From contig NZ_CP035913.1 of assembly GCF_004209755.1 (NCBI RefSeq), forward strand, positions 1,674,001-1,738,000: DNA of 64,000 bases. Reading direction: 5' to 3'. This document shows, one piece after another, positions 49,136 through 58,589 of this stretch; the first letter of the stretch is position 1; the number at the start of each line of letters is the position of its first letter. The stretch comes from Pseudoduganella lutea. Its GTDB lineage: Bacteria > Pseudomonadota > Gammaproteobacteria > Burkholderiales > Burkholderiaceae_D. A program made the position numbers and the translations under genes. The notes under the pieces are model-generated. The model made no database searches. It saw nothing but the letters and a program-made list of their open reading frames with translations, and was not told the DNA's origin.

Positions 49136-51235
49136 TCAGCGGGTGAACGCAGCGGCGTTGCCGGCATCCACGTTCAGCACGTTGCCCGTGCTCTTGCCGG
49201 CCTTGTCGCTGGACAGGAAGTACACGGCTTCGGCGATATCTTCCGGCAGCACCGAGCGCTTGAGCATGCTGCGGTCGCGGTAGAAGGCTTCCACGTCGTC
49301 GGCCTCGATCTTGTTGGACTGGGCGCGCTCCTGCTTCCACTTGCCGTCCCAGATCTTCGAGCCCTTGATCACGGCGTCCGGGTTCACCACGTTGACGCGG
49401 ATGCCCAGCGGTGCGCCTTCCAGCGCCACGCAGCGCGCCAGGTGGATCTCGGCGGCTTTCGCGGTGCAGTAGGCCGATGCGCCGGCCGATGCCACGAGGC
49501 CGTTCTTCGAGGCGACGAACACCATCGAGCCGCCCAGCTTTTGCGTCTTCATCATGCGGAAGGCGGCGCGGCTGGCCAGGAAGTAGCCCTTGACGAGGAT
49601 ATCCTGGTTGCGGTCCCACACTTCCAGCGTGGTGTCTTCCAGCGGTGCCGACGAGGCGATGCCGGCGTTCGAAATCAGCAGGTCGACGCCGCCGAAGCGC
49701 AGTGCCGATTCCGTGAACACGGCTTCCACCTGCTCTTCGCTGGTGATGTTGCCGGTGATCGTGGCCACGTTGTCCTTGCCGGCCACCTTGGCCAGGGAGC
49801 TTTTCGCCTCTTCGAGTGCGCCGCCGTCGATGTCGGTCAGCAGCACGCAGGCGCCTTCGGACAGCAGTTGCTTCGCCACCGCCTGGCCGATGCCGCCGGC
49901 GCCGCCGGTGACGACCGCGATGCGGCCGGCCAGCGATTTCGGCTTCGGCATGCGCTGCAGCTTGGCTTCTTCCAGCAGCCAGTATTCGATGTCGAACGCT
50001 TCCTGCTCCGGCAGGCCCACGTACTTGTCGACACCGTTCGCGCCGCGCATCACGTTGATCGCGTTGACGTAGAACTCGCCGGCGATACGGGCGGTTGCCT
50101 TGTCTTTCGCGAACGACAGCATGCCCACGCCCGGGATCAGGTAGATGATCGGGTTCGCGTCACGCACGGCCGGGCTGTTGTCTCGCTTGCAGCGCTCGTA
50201 ATAGGCCGTGTAGTCGGCGCGGTAGGCTTCCAGCGCGTCATCCAGGCCGGCGGCCACGGCGTCGAAGTCCGGCTTCGTCGGGTCGAAGTCGACGACGAAC
50301 GGGCGGATCTTCGTGCGCAGGAAGTGGTCGGGGCACGAGGTGCCCAGCGCCGCCAGCGGTGCCAGGTCCTTCGAGTTGACGAATTCCAGGATCGTGTCGG
50401 AATCCTCGAAGTGGCCCAGCTTGTATTCGGTCTTGCTGATCTTGCCGCGCAGCAGAGGCATCAGTTTCGCGGCGAACGCGGCGCGCTCCGCGGGCGGCAG
50501 GGCCTGGTGCTGCTGGCCGCCGAACACGGGCTGGGCGATGTTCGCTTCCAGCCATTCCTCGGCGCGCTTGATGATCGCCAGCGTCGTTTCGTAGGCTTCC
50601 TTGGCGGTGTCGCCCCAGGTGAACAGGCCGTGGCCTTCCAGGATGATGCCTTTCAGGTTCGGCTGCTCGGTCGACAGCTTTTCCAGGTCCAGGCCCAGGT
50701 CGAAGCCCGGGCGCTTCCATGGCAGCCAGCCCAGCACGCCTTCGAAGATCTTTTCCGTCAGCGCGCGGCTGTTGGCCGTGGCGGCGATGGCGATCACCGA
50801 ATCCGGGTGCATGTGGTCGACGTGCTTCTTGTTGATGTAGGCGTGCAGCGGGGTGTCGATCGACGCGGCGCGCGGGTTCAGGTTGAACGTGGCGTGCGGC
50901 AGGTAGCCGACCATTTCATCTTCGTTCGCCAGGCCGCGGTAGCGCTTCTTCAGCGCGTGCAGCTTGTCCAGGTACAGCGTCGAGAAGCCGTCCAGCTTGA
51001 TGCTGCCCAGGTCGCCGCCCGAGCCCTTCACCCACAGTACCTCGACTTTTTCGCCCGTCAGCGGGTCATCCATCATCACCTTGGCCGACGTGTTGCCGCC
51101 GCCGAAATTGGTGATGCGCAGGTCCGAGCCCAGCAGGTTGGAACGGTACAGCAACAGCTCCGGTTCGCTCATCGTTGCGGCCTTCGCGTCATCCCACAGC
51201 GACGTGATGGGCTGTTTCTGCTTCGGTTGGTTCAT
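49136..51235 (-). CDS. rhaD: Bifunctional rhamnulose-1-phosphate aldolase/L-lactaldehyde dehydrogenase-type SDR fusion
   Basis: 699 residues. The N-terminal class II aldolase domain (about 1-400) has NFGGGNTSAKVMMDDP, WVKGSGGDLG, HATFNLNPRAASIDTPLHAY, HMHPDSVIAIAAT and ILEGHGLFTWGDTAKEAYE, with the metal-binding His. The C-terminal short-chain dehydrogenase domain (about 425-699) has AVVTGGAGGIGQAVAKQL, ISNAGIASSAPLE, ASKNGLVASAGASAYCTAKA (catalytic Tyr-x-x-x-Lys) and NVLNVDAGNAAAFTR. It splits L-rhamnulose-1-phosphate to DHAP and L-lactaldehyde and oxidises the latter. GGAG precedes ATG 51235. The 51367-51393 inverted repeat lies in its promoter region. Confidence 0.95.
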   Translation of the reverse strand: MNQPKQKQPITSLWDDAKAATMSEPELLLYRSNLLGSDLRITNFGGGNTSAKVMMDDPLTGEKVEVLWVKGSGGDLGSIKLDGFSTLYLDKLHALKKRYRGLANEDEMVGYLPHATFNLNPRAASIDTPLHAYINKKHVDHMHPDSVIAIAATANSRALTEKIFEGVLGWLPWKRPGFDLGLDLEKLSTEQPNLKGIILEGHGLFTWGDTAKEAYETTLAIIKRAEEWLEANIAQPVFGGQQHQALPPAERAAFAAKLMPLLRGKISKTEYKLGHFEDSDTILEFVNSKDLAPLAALGTSCPDHFLRTKIRPFVVDFDPTKPDFDAVAAGLDDALEAYRADYTAYYERCKRDNSPAVRDANPIIYLIPGVGMLSFAKDKATARIAGEFYVNAINVMRGANGVDKYVGLPEQEAFDIEYWLLEEAKLQRMPKPKSLAGRIAVVTGGAGGIGQAVAKQLLSEGACVLLTDIDGGALEEAKSSLAKVAGKDNVATITGNITSEEQVEAVFTESALRFGGVDLLISNAGIASSAPLEDTTLEVWDRNQDILVKGYFLASRAAFRMMKTQKLGGSMVFVASKNGLVASAGASAYCTAKAAEIHLARCVALEGAPLGIRVNVVNPDAVIKGSKIWDGKWKQERAQSNKIEADDVEAFYRDRSMLKRSVLPEDIAEAVYFLSSDKAGKSTGNVLNVDAGNAAAFTR

Positions 51236-51366
51236 GTGGTCTCCATCGTTGATTTGCATTCGGTTTTGCCCCCGGATTCGACCGTTTGAGCAAGCGGAGT
51301 CAGTAGAAATCAGAGCCTGCGGGGGTGTCAATGCACAAGCGCTCAACATCGTGACCAAGAATGAAT

Positions 51367-51393
51367 TAATCATTTACTTGAGCGAAATGATTA
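51367..51393. promoter_or_regulatory. Candidate RhaR operator in the rhaD/rhaR divergent promoter region
   Basis: A perfect 9-bp inverted repeat, TAATCATTT (51367-51375) and AAATGATTA (51385-51393), with a 9-base spacer, lies in the 306-base gap between the divergent rhaD and rhaR starts. AATCAC and GTGATT (51420-51425, 51441-51446) form a second, weaker pair, and TTTGAAAG occurs twice further on. The gap is AT-rich against its surroundings. The assignment to RhaR is inference. Confidence 0.5.
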
Positions 51394-51541
51394 GAACGTG
51401 ACGCGACAGTTTGAAAGAAAATCACTCAATTGATCGCCGGGTGATTGACCTGAGGGTTTGAAAGGGTTTAGGCTTGCCCTTAATAAATAGACCACTCACG
51501 GCACCCGCCGGGAAGTAGGATCACGACAAGGAGACGGAAAC

Positions 51542-52408
51542 ATGGTGAATCACAAGCGCCGTAAACGTTTGCTCAAACTGCTCGTCGAGCACCAGACCGC
51601 CAGCGTTCCCCAGCTGGTCGAATGGCTGAGCGCTTCCCCTGCCACTGTGCGCCGCGACATCAGCTGGCTCGCCGCGCGCAACCTGCTGACCCGCACCCGC
51701 GGCGGCGCGGCAAACCTGGCGCAGAAAAAGCGCAACCTCACGCTCACGAGCGAAACCTTCGAACACAACATCCAGTGCTTTGCCGACCGCAAGCGCGCCA
51801 TTGCCCGCTACGCGGCGGGCATGTGCGAGGAAGGCGAAACGATCGTCATCAACGGTGGCACCACCACGTTCATGATGGCCGATTTCCTGGTCGACAAGCA
51901 CCTGAAGATCCTCACGAATTCGTTCCTGATGGCCGAGCGCCTGCTGCTGTCGTCGGAAAACGAAGTGATCCTCCCGGGCGGCAAGGTGTACCGTGAGCAG
52001 AACGTGATCCTTTCGCCGTTCGACAACGACATCACGCAGCACCATTATGCGGCCAAGATGTTCATGAGCGTGTATGGCCTGTCGCTGCTGGGCCTCATGG
52101 AAGCCGACCCGCTGCTGATCCAGGCCGAAAAGCGCCTGATCGGCCAGGCCGAGGAACTGATCGTGCTGGCGGACAGCTCCAAGTTCGCCAAGAAGGCCGG
52201 CCTGATCCTGTGCGGCCTCGATCGCGTGTCGTGCGTGATCACGGATACCCATGCCTCGGACGCCGCCGTCCAGCTGCTCGAACAGTCCGGTGTCAAGGTC
52301 GTGACCGTGGCGCCCGAACCCGTGCCGACCCAGGTCGGGTCGCTGCAATTCCCGCACGGGTTCGACTTCCCCGCGTCATCGCTGTTCCATCCGGAGGCTG
52401 CACATTGA
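51542..52408 (+). CDS. rhaR: DeoR-family regulator of rhamnose genes
   Basis: 288 residues. The N-terminal helix-turn-helix is RRKRLLKLLVEHQTASVPQL with LVEWLSASPATVRRDISWLA. The DeoRC sensor domain shows CEEGETIVINGGTTTFMMAD, LTNSFLMAERLL, NEVILPGGKVYREQNVILSP, EELIVLADSSKF and VSCVITDTHASDAAVQLLEQ. Such regulators usually repress and release DNA on binding a phosphorylated sugar. In Rhizobium the first gene of the rhamnose operon is of this type. AAGGAGACGGAAAC precedes the ATG. It overlaps rhaS by four bases. Confidence 0.9.
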   Translation: MVNHKRRKRLLKLLVEHQTASVPQLVEWLSASPATVRRDISWLAARNLLTRTRGGAANLAQKKRNLTLTSETFEHNIQCFADRKRAIARYAAGMCEEGETIVINGGTTTFMMADFLVDKHLKILTNSFLMAERLLLSSENEVILPGGKVYREQNVILSPFDNDITQHHYAAKMFMSVYGLSLLGLMEADPLLIQAEKRLIGQAEELIVLADSSKFAKKAGLILCGLDRVSCVITDTHASDAAVQLLEQSGVKVVTVAPEPVPTQVGSLQFPHGFDFPASSLFHPEAAH

Positions 52409-53445
52409 AACGCAAGACTTTTATCTACGCAGCGCTGGCTGCCGCGGTGGCTGCGACGGGCATCACGGGCTGCGGCCAGAAGACTGACGGCGCCGCCGCC
52501 GGCGCCGTCGCCAACGGCGAGAAAGTAAAGATCGCGATGGTCGTGAAAAGCCTGGGCAACGGCTTTTTCGACGCCGCCCACACGGGCGCCAAGGAAGCCG
52601 CGGGCCAGCTGAAGGATGTCGAGATCATCTATACCGGCCCGACCACGCCATCGGCCGAAGGCCAGATCGAAATCGTCAACTCGCTGATCAGCCAGAAGGT
52701 CCATGCGATCGTCATTTCCGCGAACGACCCGAACGCGCTCGTGCCGATCGCCAAGAAGGCGATGCAGCGCGGGATCAAGGTGGTGTCGTTCGACAGCGGC
52801 CTGGCGCAGGAAGGCCGCCTCATGCAGCTGAATCCCTCCAACGCCGAACTGATCGCCCGCAAGCAGCTGCAGATGGCGGCCGATTCGATCGGCGGCGCCG
52901 GCGAGATCGCGATCCTGTCCGCCTCGGCGCAGGCCACGAACCAGAACATCTGGATCGACGTGATGAAGTCGCAGCTCGCCACACCGGAATTCTCGAAGCT
53001 CAAACTGGTGGCCACCACCTACGGTGACGACCAGTCCGATAAAAGCTACCGCGAGGCGATCGGCCTGCTGCGCAGCTACCCGAACCTGAAGGCGATCATC
53101 GCGCCGACGACGGTCGGCATCGTGGCGGCATCGAAAGCCGTCGTCGACGAGAACGTCGTGGGCAAGGTGTTCGTCACGGGCCTGGGCCTGCCCTCGGAGA
53201 TGGCCGGCCACGTGAAGAGCGGCGCCGTGAAGGAATTCGCGATCTGGAATCCGATCGACCTGGGCTATGCGGCCACCTATGCCGCCTACGACTTCGTCAA
53301 GGGAGCACCGGATGCGAAGGCCGGCGGCAAGTTCGCCGCGGGCCGGATGGGCAATATCGCGATCGACGGGAAAGGCGAGGCCGCGATGGCCGAACCGTTC
53401 ACGTACAACCGCGACAACGTCGACAAATTCGCCAAGATTTTCTAA
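52405..53445 (+). CDS. rhaS: Rhamnose ABC transporter, substrate-binding lipoprotein
   Basis: 346 residues from TTG 52405, behind GGAGG. The N-terminus KRKTFIYAALAAAVAATGIT ends in a GC lipobox (Cys23). The periplasmic-binding fold type I shows IAMVVKSLGNGFFDAAHTGA, IYTGPTTPSAEGQIEIVNSL, AIVISANDPNALVPIAKKAM, VSFDSGLAQEGRLMQLNPSN and AIIAPTTVGIVAASKAVVDE, as in RhaS/LsrB-type proteins. It delivers L-rhamnose to RhaPQ. The TTG start overlaps the rhaR stop. Confidence 0.92.
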   Translation: MKRKTFIYAALAAAVAATGITGCGQKTDGAAAGAVANGEKVKIAMVVKSLGNGFFDAAHTGAKEAAGQLKDVEIIYTGPTTPSAEGQIEIVNSLISQKVHAIVISANDPNALVPIAKKAMQRGIKVVSFDSGLAQEGRLMQLNPSNAELIARKQLQMAADSIGGAGEIAILSASAQATNQNIWIDVMKSQLATPEFSKLKLVATTYGDDQSDKSYREAIGLLRSYPNLKAIIAPTTVGIVAASKAVVDENVVGKVFVTGLGLPSEMAGHVKSGAVKEFAIWNPIDLGYAATYAAYDFVKGAPDAKAGGKFAAGRMGNIAIDGKGEAAMAEPFTYNRDNVDKFAKIF

Positions 53446-53448
53446 GCC

Positions 53449-54999
53449 ATGCAACAGACAACGAACACACCTGCCGGGGGTGCAACCCCGGCGGGCGAGG
53501 CCGTGCTGCGCCTCGAGGGGATCTGCAAGCGCTTCGGCGGCATCACCGCGCTCAATAAAATGGCGCTCACCGTGCGCGCCGGCGAAGTGATGGCCCTGCT
53601 GGGCGAGAACGGCGCCGGCAAATCCACCCTCGTGAAGACGCTGACCGGCATCTACCAGCCGGACGAAGGCACGATCACGCTCAACGGCGAGCAGGTACGG
53701 TTCGCCAATGCGCAGGATGCGATGCGTGCGGGCGTGACGGCCGTGCACCAGGAAAGCGTGATGTTCGACGAGCTCACCGTGGCCGAGAACATCTACGTGG
53801 GCCGCCAGCCGCAAAAAGACGGCAGGATCGACTGGAGTCGCATCGAACACGAAGCGGAGCAGCTGTTCGCGCGGCTCGAGGTACCGCTACCTGTGCGCAC
53901 GAAAGTGAAGGACCTGTCGGTGGCGCAGCGGCACTTCGTGGAAATCGCCCGCGCCCTGTCGCAGGATGCGCGCGTGGTGATCCTCGACGAGCCCACCGCC
54001 GCCCTCTCGCAGCGCGAGATCGGCGAGCTGTATCGCATCATCAGGCAGTTGAAGGCGGCCGGCACGGCGATCATCTTCATCACCCACAAGTTCGACGAGA
54101 TCTATGCCGTGGCCGACCGCTACACGGTGCTGCGCGACGGCCACTACATCACCGAGGGCGTGCTGGCCGACATCACCGAAGGCGAGCTGGTATCGCTGAT
54201 GGTGGGCCGCGCCGTGACGCAGGCTTACCCGAAGGCGGACGTGACGCCGGGCGCCACGCTGCTCGAAGTGAAGAATTTCTGCCATCCCACCGAATTCGAC
54301 GACGTGAGTTTCACCTTGCGCAAGGGCGAGATCCTGGGCTTCTATGGCCTGGTGGGCGCCGGCCGCTCGGAAGTGATGCAGGCGCTGTTCGGCCTCACGA
54401 AACCGTCGCGCGGCACCGTGCTCATCGAGGGCAAGGAAGTGACGATCGGCTGCGCGGCCGAAGGCATCGCGCACGGCATCGCCTACGTGCCGGAAGACCG
54501 CCAGCACCAGGGTGCCCACCTGACGATGCCGATCCTGCACAACATCACGCTGCCGATCCTCGACAAGATGGGCTGGTTCCTGCGCGGCGGCAAGGCCAAG
54601 CGCGAATCGCTCGGCGTGGCGCGGCTGTACAGCGAGCAGCTGGAACTGAAGGCGCACCACCTGCGGCAGAACGTTTCCGAACTCTCGGGCGGCAACCAGC
54701 AGAAGGTGGTGCTGGGCAAGTGGCTGGCCACGAACCCGAAAGTGATCATCCTTGACGAACCCACGAAAGGCATCGACATCGGTTCGAAAGCCGCCGTGCA
54801 CCGCTTCGTCGGCGAGCTGGTGAAGCAGGGCCTGTCGGTGATCCTCGTGTCGTCCGAGCTGCCGGAAGTACTGGGCCTGTCGGACCGCATCGTGGTGATG
54901 CACCAGGGCCGCGTCGAGCGCGAGTATGCGCGCGGCGAGGCGACACCGGAGAACGTTTGCGCGGCCGCCTCGGGCGCCGTGCTGGAGGAAGCGGCATGA
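53449..54999 (+). CDS. rhaT: Rhamnose ABC transporter, ATP-binding protein
   Basis: 516 residues with two ABC domains, as in sugar importers of the RbsA/XylG class. Domain 1: LLGENGAGKSTLVKTL (Walker A), LSVAQRHFVEIARAL in place of the classical LSGGQ, VVILDEPTAAL (Walker B). Domain 2: YGLVGAGRSEVMQALFG (degenerate Walker A without Lys), LSGGNQQKVVLGKWL and VIILDEPTKGIDIGSK. It drives rhamnose import. It starts three bases after rhaS and overlaps rhaP by ATGA. Confidence 0.94.
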   Translation: MQQTTNTPAGGATPAGEAVLRLEGICKRFGGITALNKMALTVRAGEVMALLGENGAGKSTLVKTLTGIYQPDEGTITLNGEQVRFANAQDAMRAGVTAVHQESVMFDELTVAENIYVGRQPQKDGRIDWSRIEHEAEQLFARLEVPLPVRTKVKDLSVAQRHFVEIARALSQDARVVILDEPTAALSQREIGELYRIIRQLKAAGTAIIFITHKFDEIYAVADRYTVLRDGHYITEGVLADITEGELVSLMVGRAVTQAYPKADVTPGATLLEVKNFCHPTEFDDVSFTLRKGEILGFYGLVGAGRSEVMQALFGLTKPSRGTVLIEGKEVTIGCAAEGIAHGIAYVPEDRQHQGAHLTMPILHNITLPILDKMGWFLRGGKAKRESLGVARLYSEQLELKAHHLRQNVSELSGGNQQKVVLGKWLATNPKVIILDEPTKGIDIGSKAAVHRFVGELVKQGLSVILVSSELPEVLGLSDRIVVMHQGRVEREYARGEATPENVCAAASGAVLEEAA

Positions 55000-56018
55000 A
55001 CGCCTTGAGCATGAAAGCCCACAAACGTGAATTGCTGCTGGCCGCGTCCATCGTGGCGTTGATCATCGGCGTGGGCATGCGCGCACCGGTGTTCGTCACG
55101 GGCGCCAGCCTGGCCAACCTGCTGACGGACAGCACCCTGCTGATCATGCTGGCACTGGCGCAGATGCTGGTCATCGTCACACGCGGCGTCGACCTGTCGG
55201 TGGCGTCGAATCTCGCCTTGTCCGGCATGGCCGCCGCCCTGCTGGCCGCCAGCAACCCGGGCCTGCCGCTGCCGGTGATCGTGCTGGCCGCCGCCCTCCT
55301 CGGCCTCGTGCTGGGGCTCGTCAACGGCTACCTGATCGGCTACCTGGACCTGCCGGCGATCGTCGTCACGCTGGGCACGATGAGCGTGTACCGCGGGCTC
55401 GTGTTCGTGCTGTCCGGCGGCGCATGGGTGTCGTCGCACCAGATGCCCGAAGCGTTCATCGCCTTCCCGCTCACGAAGTTCCTGGGTGTGACGAACCTGG
55501 TGTGGATCGCGTTCGTCGTCGTGCTGGCCGCGTGGTACCTGGCGAATCACAGCCGCTTCGGTCGCGACCTGTACGCCGTAGGCAATGCGCCTTCGTGCGC
55601 CCGCTACGTGGGCATTCCGATGGCGCAGCGGCTGCTGTGGACCTACGGGATTTCCGGCCTGGTTGCCGGCGTGTGCGGCTACCTGTGGGTGGCGCGCTAC
55701 GCGGTGGCCTACACCGAGATCGCCTATGGCTTCGAATTCACCGTGATCGCCGCGTGCGTGATCGGCGGCATCAACATCGCCGGCGGCACCGGTTCCGTGG
55801 CCGGCGCCGTGCTGGGGGCGCTGTTCCTGGCCGTGATCGGCAATGCGCTGCCGGTCGTGAAAGTGTCGCCGTTCTGGCAAAGCGCGCTGACCGGCGCCGT
55901 GATCCTCATTGCCGTGCTGATCAACGCCCGCGACCGCAAGAAGGAAGGCCGGCAGATCCTGCCGCTGCACCTCGACAATCACTCCTCGCCAACCGCACCT
56001 GTCCGGAGCGCCGCGTGA
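54996..56018 (+). CDS. rhaP: Rhamnose ABC transporter, permease
   Basis: 340 residues with about nine membrane segments of the RbsC type: LLLAASIVALIIGVGM, LADSTLLIMLALAQMLVIVT-like start region, RGVDLSVASNLALSGMAAAL, GLVNGYLIGYLDLPAIVVTL and GTMSVYRGLVFVLSGG, then AVGNAPSCARYVGIPM and CVIGGINIAGGTGSVAGAVL. The EAA-like loop of the family is present (IAGGTG). It forms the membrane channel with RhaQ. Confidence 0.92.
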   Translation: MNALSMKAHKRELLLAASIVALIIGVGMRAPVFVTGASLANLLTDSTLLIMLALAQMLVIVTRGVDLSVASNLALSGMAAALLAASNPGLPLPVIVLAAALLGLVLGLVNGYLIGYLDLPAIVVTLGTMSVYRGLVFVLSGGAWVSSHQMPEAFIAFPLTKFLGVTNLVWIAFVVVLAAWYLANHSRFGRDLYAVGNAPSCARYVGIPMAQRLLWTYGISGLVAGVCGYLWVARYAVAYTEIAYGFEFTVIAACVIGGINIAGGTGSVAGAVLGALFLAVIGNALPVVKVSPFWQSALTGAVILIAVLINARDRKKEGRQILPLHLDNHSSPTAPVRSAA

Positions 56019-57094
56019 CCACCATGACCGCCACCAATACGACCGCCAAGCCCGATTCGCCCGATTCGCCCGATTCGCCCGATTCGCCGAACGCCGGAGG
56101 GCCGGCCGCCAAATCCCGCTACACGATCCTCGACCAGCCGAAGCTGGGCATCAAGGGCGTGCTGGGCAAATGGGAAACCCTGCTTGCCCTGCTGTTCCTG
56201 CTAGCCTTCGTCACCAACGGCATGCTGCTGGAGCACTTCCTCGATCCGTACAATCTCGCGGACGGCACGTTCAACTTCAGTGAAAAGGCGCTGATCGCGC
56301 TGCCGATGGCCTTATTGATCATCTGCCGCGAGATCGACATCTCCGTGGCCGGCATCCTCGCACTGTCTTCGGTGGCGATGGGGCTGGCGATGAATGCCGG
56401 CTTCCCGCCTGCCTCGCTGCTGTTCGTGGCGCTGGCCACGGGCGTGGCCTGCGGCACGCTGAACGGCGTGCTGGTGACGCGCTTCGGCCTGCCGGCCATC
56501 GTCGTCACGATCGGCACCGTGTCGTTGTTCCGCGGCTTGGCTTCCGTGGTGTTGGGCGACAAGGCCTTCACCGGCTACCCGCAGGTGATGACGGACTGGG
56601 GGCAAGGCTACTTCTTCGACTTCATCCCGCGCGAATTCGTGATCCTGCTGGTGTTCGCGGCGATCTTCGCCTTCGTGCTGCATGCCACGCGCTGGGGCCG
56701 CCGCATCTACGCGATCGGCAACAACCCGATCGCCGCAAGGTTCTCCGGCATCGAGGTGGACCGCTACCGCATGGTGCTGTTCATGCTGACCGGCGCGATG
56801 GCGGGTCTCGCGGCCTTCCTGCTGACGGGCCGCATCGGCAGCACGCGCCCGAACATTGCCATGGGCTGGGAGCTGGAAGTGATCACGATGGTGATCCTGG
56901 GCGGCGTGTCCATCGCCGGCGGTGCCGGCACGATCGGCGGCGTGATGCTGGCCGTTCTGACGCTGGGTACCGTGACGTACGGCCTGTCGATGGCGAATAT
57001 CCCGGGTATCTACATGACGATCGTGATCGGTTTGCTGCTGCTGGTGACCATCGCGCTGCCGCGCCTGCTGCGTGGCAAGAAGGTGGCGAAATGA
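56015..57094 (+). CDS. rhaQ: Rhamnose ABC transporter, second permease
   Basis: 359 residues from GTG 56015 (ATG 56024 also possible), behind CCGGAGCG. A hydrophilic N-terminus with PDSPDSPDSPDSP precedes about nine membrane segments: LLALLFLLAFVTNGML, LIALPMALLIICREIDISVA, VTRFGLPAIVVTIGTVSLFR, YAIGNNPIAARFSGIEV, and MVILGGVSIAGGAGTIGGVM. It pairs with RhaP. It overlaps rhaP and rhaK by four bases on each side. Confidence 0.92.
   Translation: MTTMTATNTTAKPDSPDSPDSPDSPNAGGPAAKSRYTILDQPKLGIKGVLGKWETLLALLFLLAFVTNGMLLEHFLDPYNLADGTFNFSEKALIALPMALLIICREIDISVAGILALSSVAMGLAMNAGFPPASLLFVALATGVACGTLNGVLVTRFGLPAIVVTIGTVSLFRGLASVVLGDKAFTGYPQVMTDWGQGYFFDFIPREFVILLVFAAIFAFVLHATRWGRRIYAIGNNPIAARFSGIEVDRYRMVLFMLTGAMAGLAAFLLTGRIGSTRPNIAMGWELEVITMVILGGVSIAGGAGTIGGVMLAVLTLGTVTYGLSMANIPGIYMTIVIGLLLLVTIALPRLLRGKKVAK
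56051..56086 (+). repeat. Four perfect copies of a 9-bp unit inside rhaQ
   Basis: CCCGATTCG repeats four times without change and encodes Pro-Asp-Ser units at the cytoplasmic N-terminus. Because the unit is a multiple of three, changes in copy number would keep the frame. Confidence 0.9.
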
Positions 57095-58479
57095 GCGCAA
57101 GCGTGGGAAACATCGTCGTCCTCGACATCGGCAAGACGAACGTCAAGCTGGCCTTGATCGATGCTTCGGGCGCGCAGCTGGCCGAGCGCCGCAAGGCCAA
57201 CACCGTGCTGCGCGACGGACCGTATCCGCACCACGACACGGAAGGCATCTGGAACTGGATGCTGGACACGATGAAGGAATTCGCGGCGACCGCGCCGGTG
57301 CGGGCGATCGTGCCGGTGACGCATGGCGCCACGGCGGCGCTGGTCGACGCGCAGGTTGAAAATTCTGGCCTGGTGCTGCCGGTGCTCGACTACGAATTCG
57401 AGCCGCCTGCCACGCAGCGTACGGAATACCTGGGCCAAAGGCCCGCGTACGACACGACGTATTCGCCGTCGCTGCCGGCCGGCCTGAACCTGGGGCGGCA
57501 GCTGGCATGGCTGGCATCGGCCTATCCCGCCGAGTTCGCGCGCACGAAGCACATCCTGATGTACCCGCAGTACTGGGCGTGGCGGCTGTCCGGCGTGGCG
57601 GCCGGCGAAGTGACGTCGCTCGGCTGCCATACGGACCTGTGGCAGCCTTCGCGCCAGCAGTATTCGCAACTCGTCGAGCGGCAAGGGTGGAGCACGCTGA
57701 TGCCGCCGCTGCGCAATGCGTGGGATGCGCTGGGGCCCGTGCTGCCTGCGCTGGTGGAACGCACCGGCTTGCCGGCCGATTGCCAGGTCGTCTGCGGCAT
57801 CCACGACAGCAATGCCTCGCTGCTGCGCCACCTCGATGCCACGGGTAGCCATGCGGCGCCGCCCGCCATCCTGTCGACCGGCACGTGGGTGATCGCCGCC
57901 CTGCCCGGCGGCCAGCTCGATGGCCTGAAGGAAGCGTCGGACATGCTGGCCAATTGCAGCGCGCTGGGCCAGCCGGTACCCTGCATCCGCTTCATGGGCG
58001 GGCGTGAGTTCGGCGCGCTGGCCGGCACCGAGGCGATGCCTTGCAGCGTGGCCGACCTGCAGCAGATCATCGACCAGGGCACGTATGCATTGCCCGCGTT
58101 CGCCGAAGCGGGCGGCCCGTTCGCCGGGCGCAAGGGCTCCGTCGTCGGCCCTGCATTGCCCACCGATGCCGAGCGCACCGCGCTGGCCACGCTGTACTGC
58201 GTGCTGATGAGCGACTGGTGCCTGACCGCGCTGGGCTCGGCGGGCGACATCGTTGTCGAAGGCAGCTTCACCAACAACCCGCACTTCGCTCCACTGCTCG
58301 CCGCCCTGCGGCGCGGCCAGCAGGTCACCGTGACCGACGATGCCAGCGGCACCACCAGCGGCGGCTGGATGCTCGCCCACTGGGGCGCCGCCCCCGCCGT
58401 GCGCTCGCACGCCGCCGATCCCATCGCGCTGCAGGGCTGGCCGCAGTATCGCGAACGCTGGCTGGCGCAGCTGGCGTAA
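57091..58479 (+). CDS. rhaK: L-rhamnulose kinase (FGGY family)
   Basis: 462 residues. The FGGY fold opens with VVLDIGKTNVKLALIDASG and includes IVPVTHGATAALVDAQVE, YPQYWAWRLSGVAAGEVTSL with GCHTDLW, QVVCGIHDSNASLLRHLDA, ILSTGTWVIAALPGG and GDIVVEGSFTNNPHFAPLLA. It phosphorylates L-rhamnulose at C1. In rhizobia the matching kinase is also needed for the ABC uptake. It is the last gene of rhaRSTPQK. A palindrome pair follows 22 bases after the stop. Confidence 0.9.
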   Translation: MSASVGNIVVLDIGKTNVKLALIDASGAQLAERRKANTVLRDGPYPHHDTEGIWNWMLDTMKEFAATAPVRAIVPVTHGATAALVDAQVENSGLVLPVLDYEFEPPATQRTEYLGQRPAYDTTYSPSLPAGLNLGRQLAWLASAYPAEFARTKHILMYPQYWAWRLSGVAAGEVTSLGCHTDLWQPSRQQYSQLVERQGWSTLMPPLRNAWDALGPVLPALVERTGLPADCQVVCGIHDSNASLLRHLDATGSHAAPPAILSTGTWVIAALPGGQLDGLKEASDMLANCSALGQPVPCIRFMGGREFGALAGTEAMPCSVADLQQIIDQGTYALPAFAEAGGPFAGRKGSVVGPALPTDAERTALATLYCVLMSDWCLTALGSAGDIVVEGSFTNNPHFAPLLAALRRGQQVTVTDDASGTTSGGWMLAHWGAAPAVRSHAADPIALQGWPQYRERWLAQLA

Positions 58480-58500
58480 ACCGGCGGCCGCCGAGCCGCT

Positions 58501-58552
58501 GGTGTCTGACACTGTTTTCCGGGCGTTTTTCCGGAAAACAGTGTCAGACACC
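58501..58552. repeat. Long perfect palindrome (first of a pair)
   Basis: Arms 58501-58522 and 58531-58552 are fully complementary (22 bp), lower stem CTGTTTTCCGG/CCGGAAAACAG, loop gcgttttt. It follows the rhaK stop. Confidence 0.9.
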
Positions 58553-58589
58553 GGTTTTCGTGTGCGCTGACGGTGAACGCCGGGGAAAA

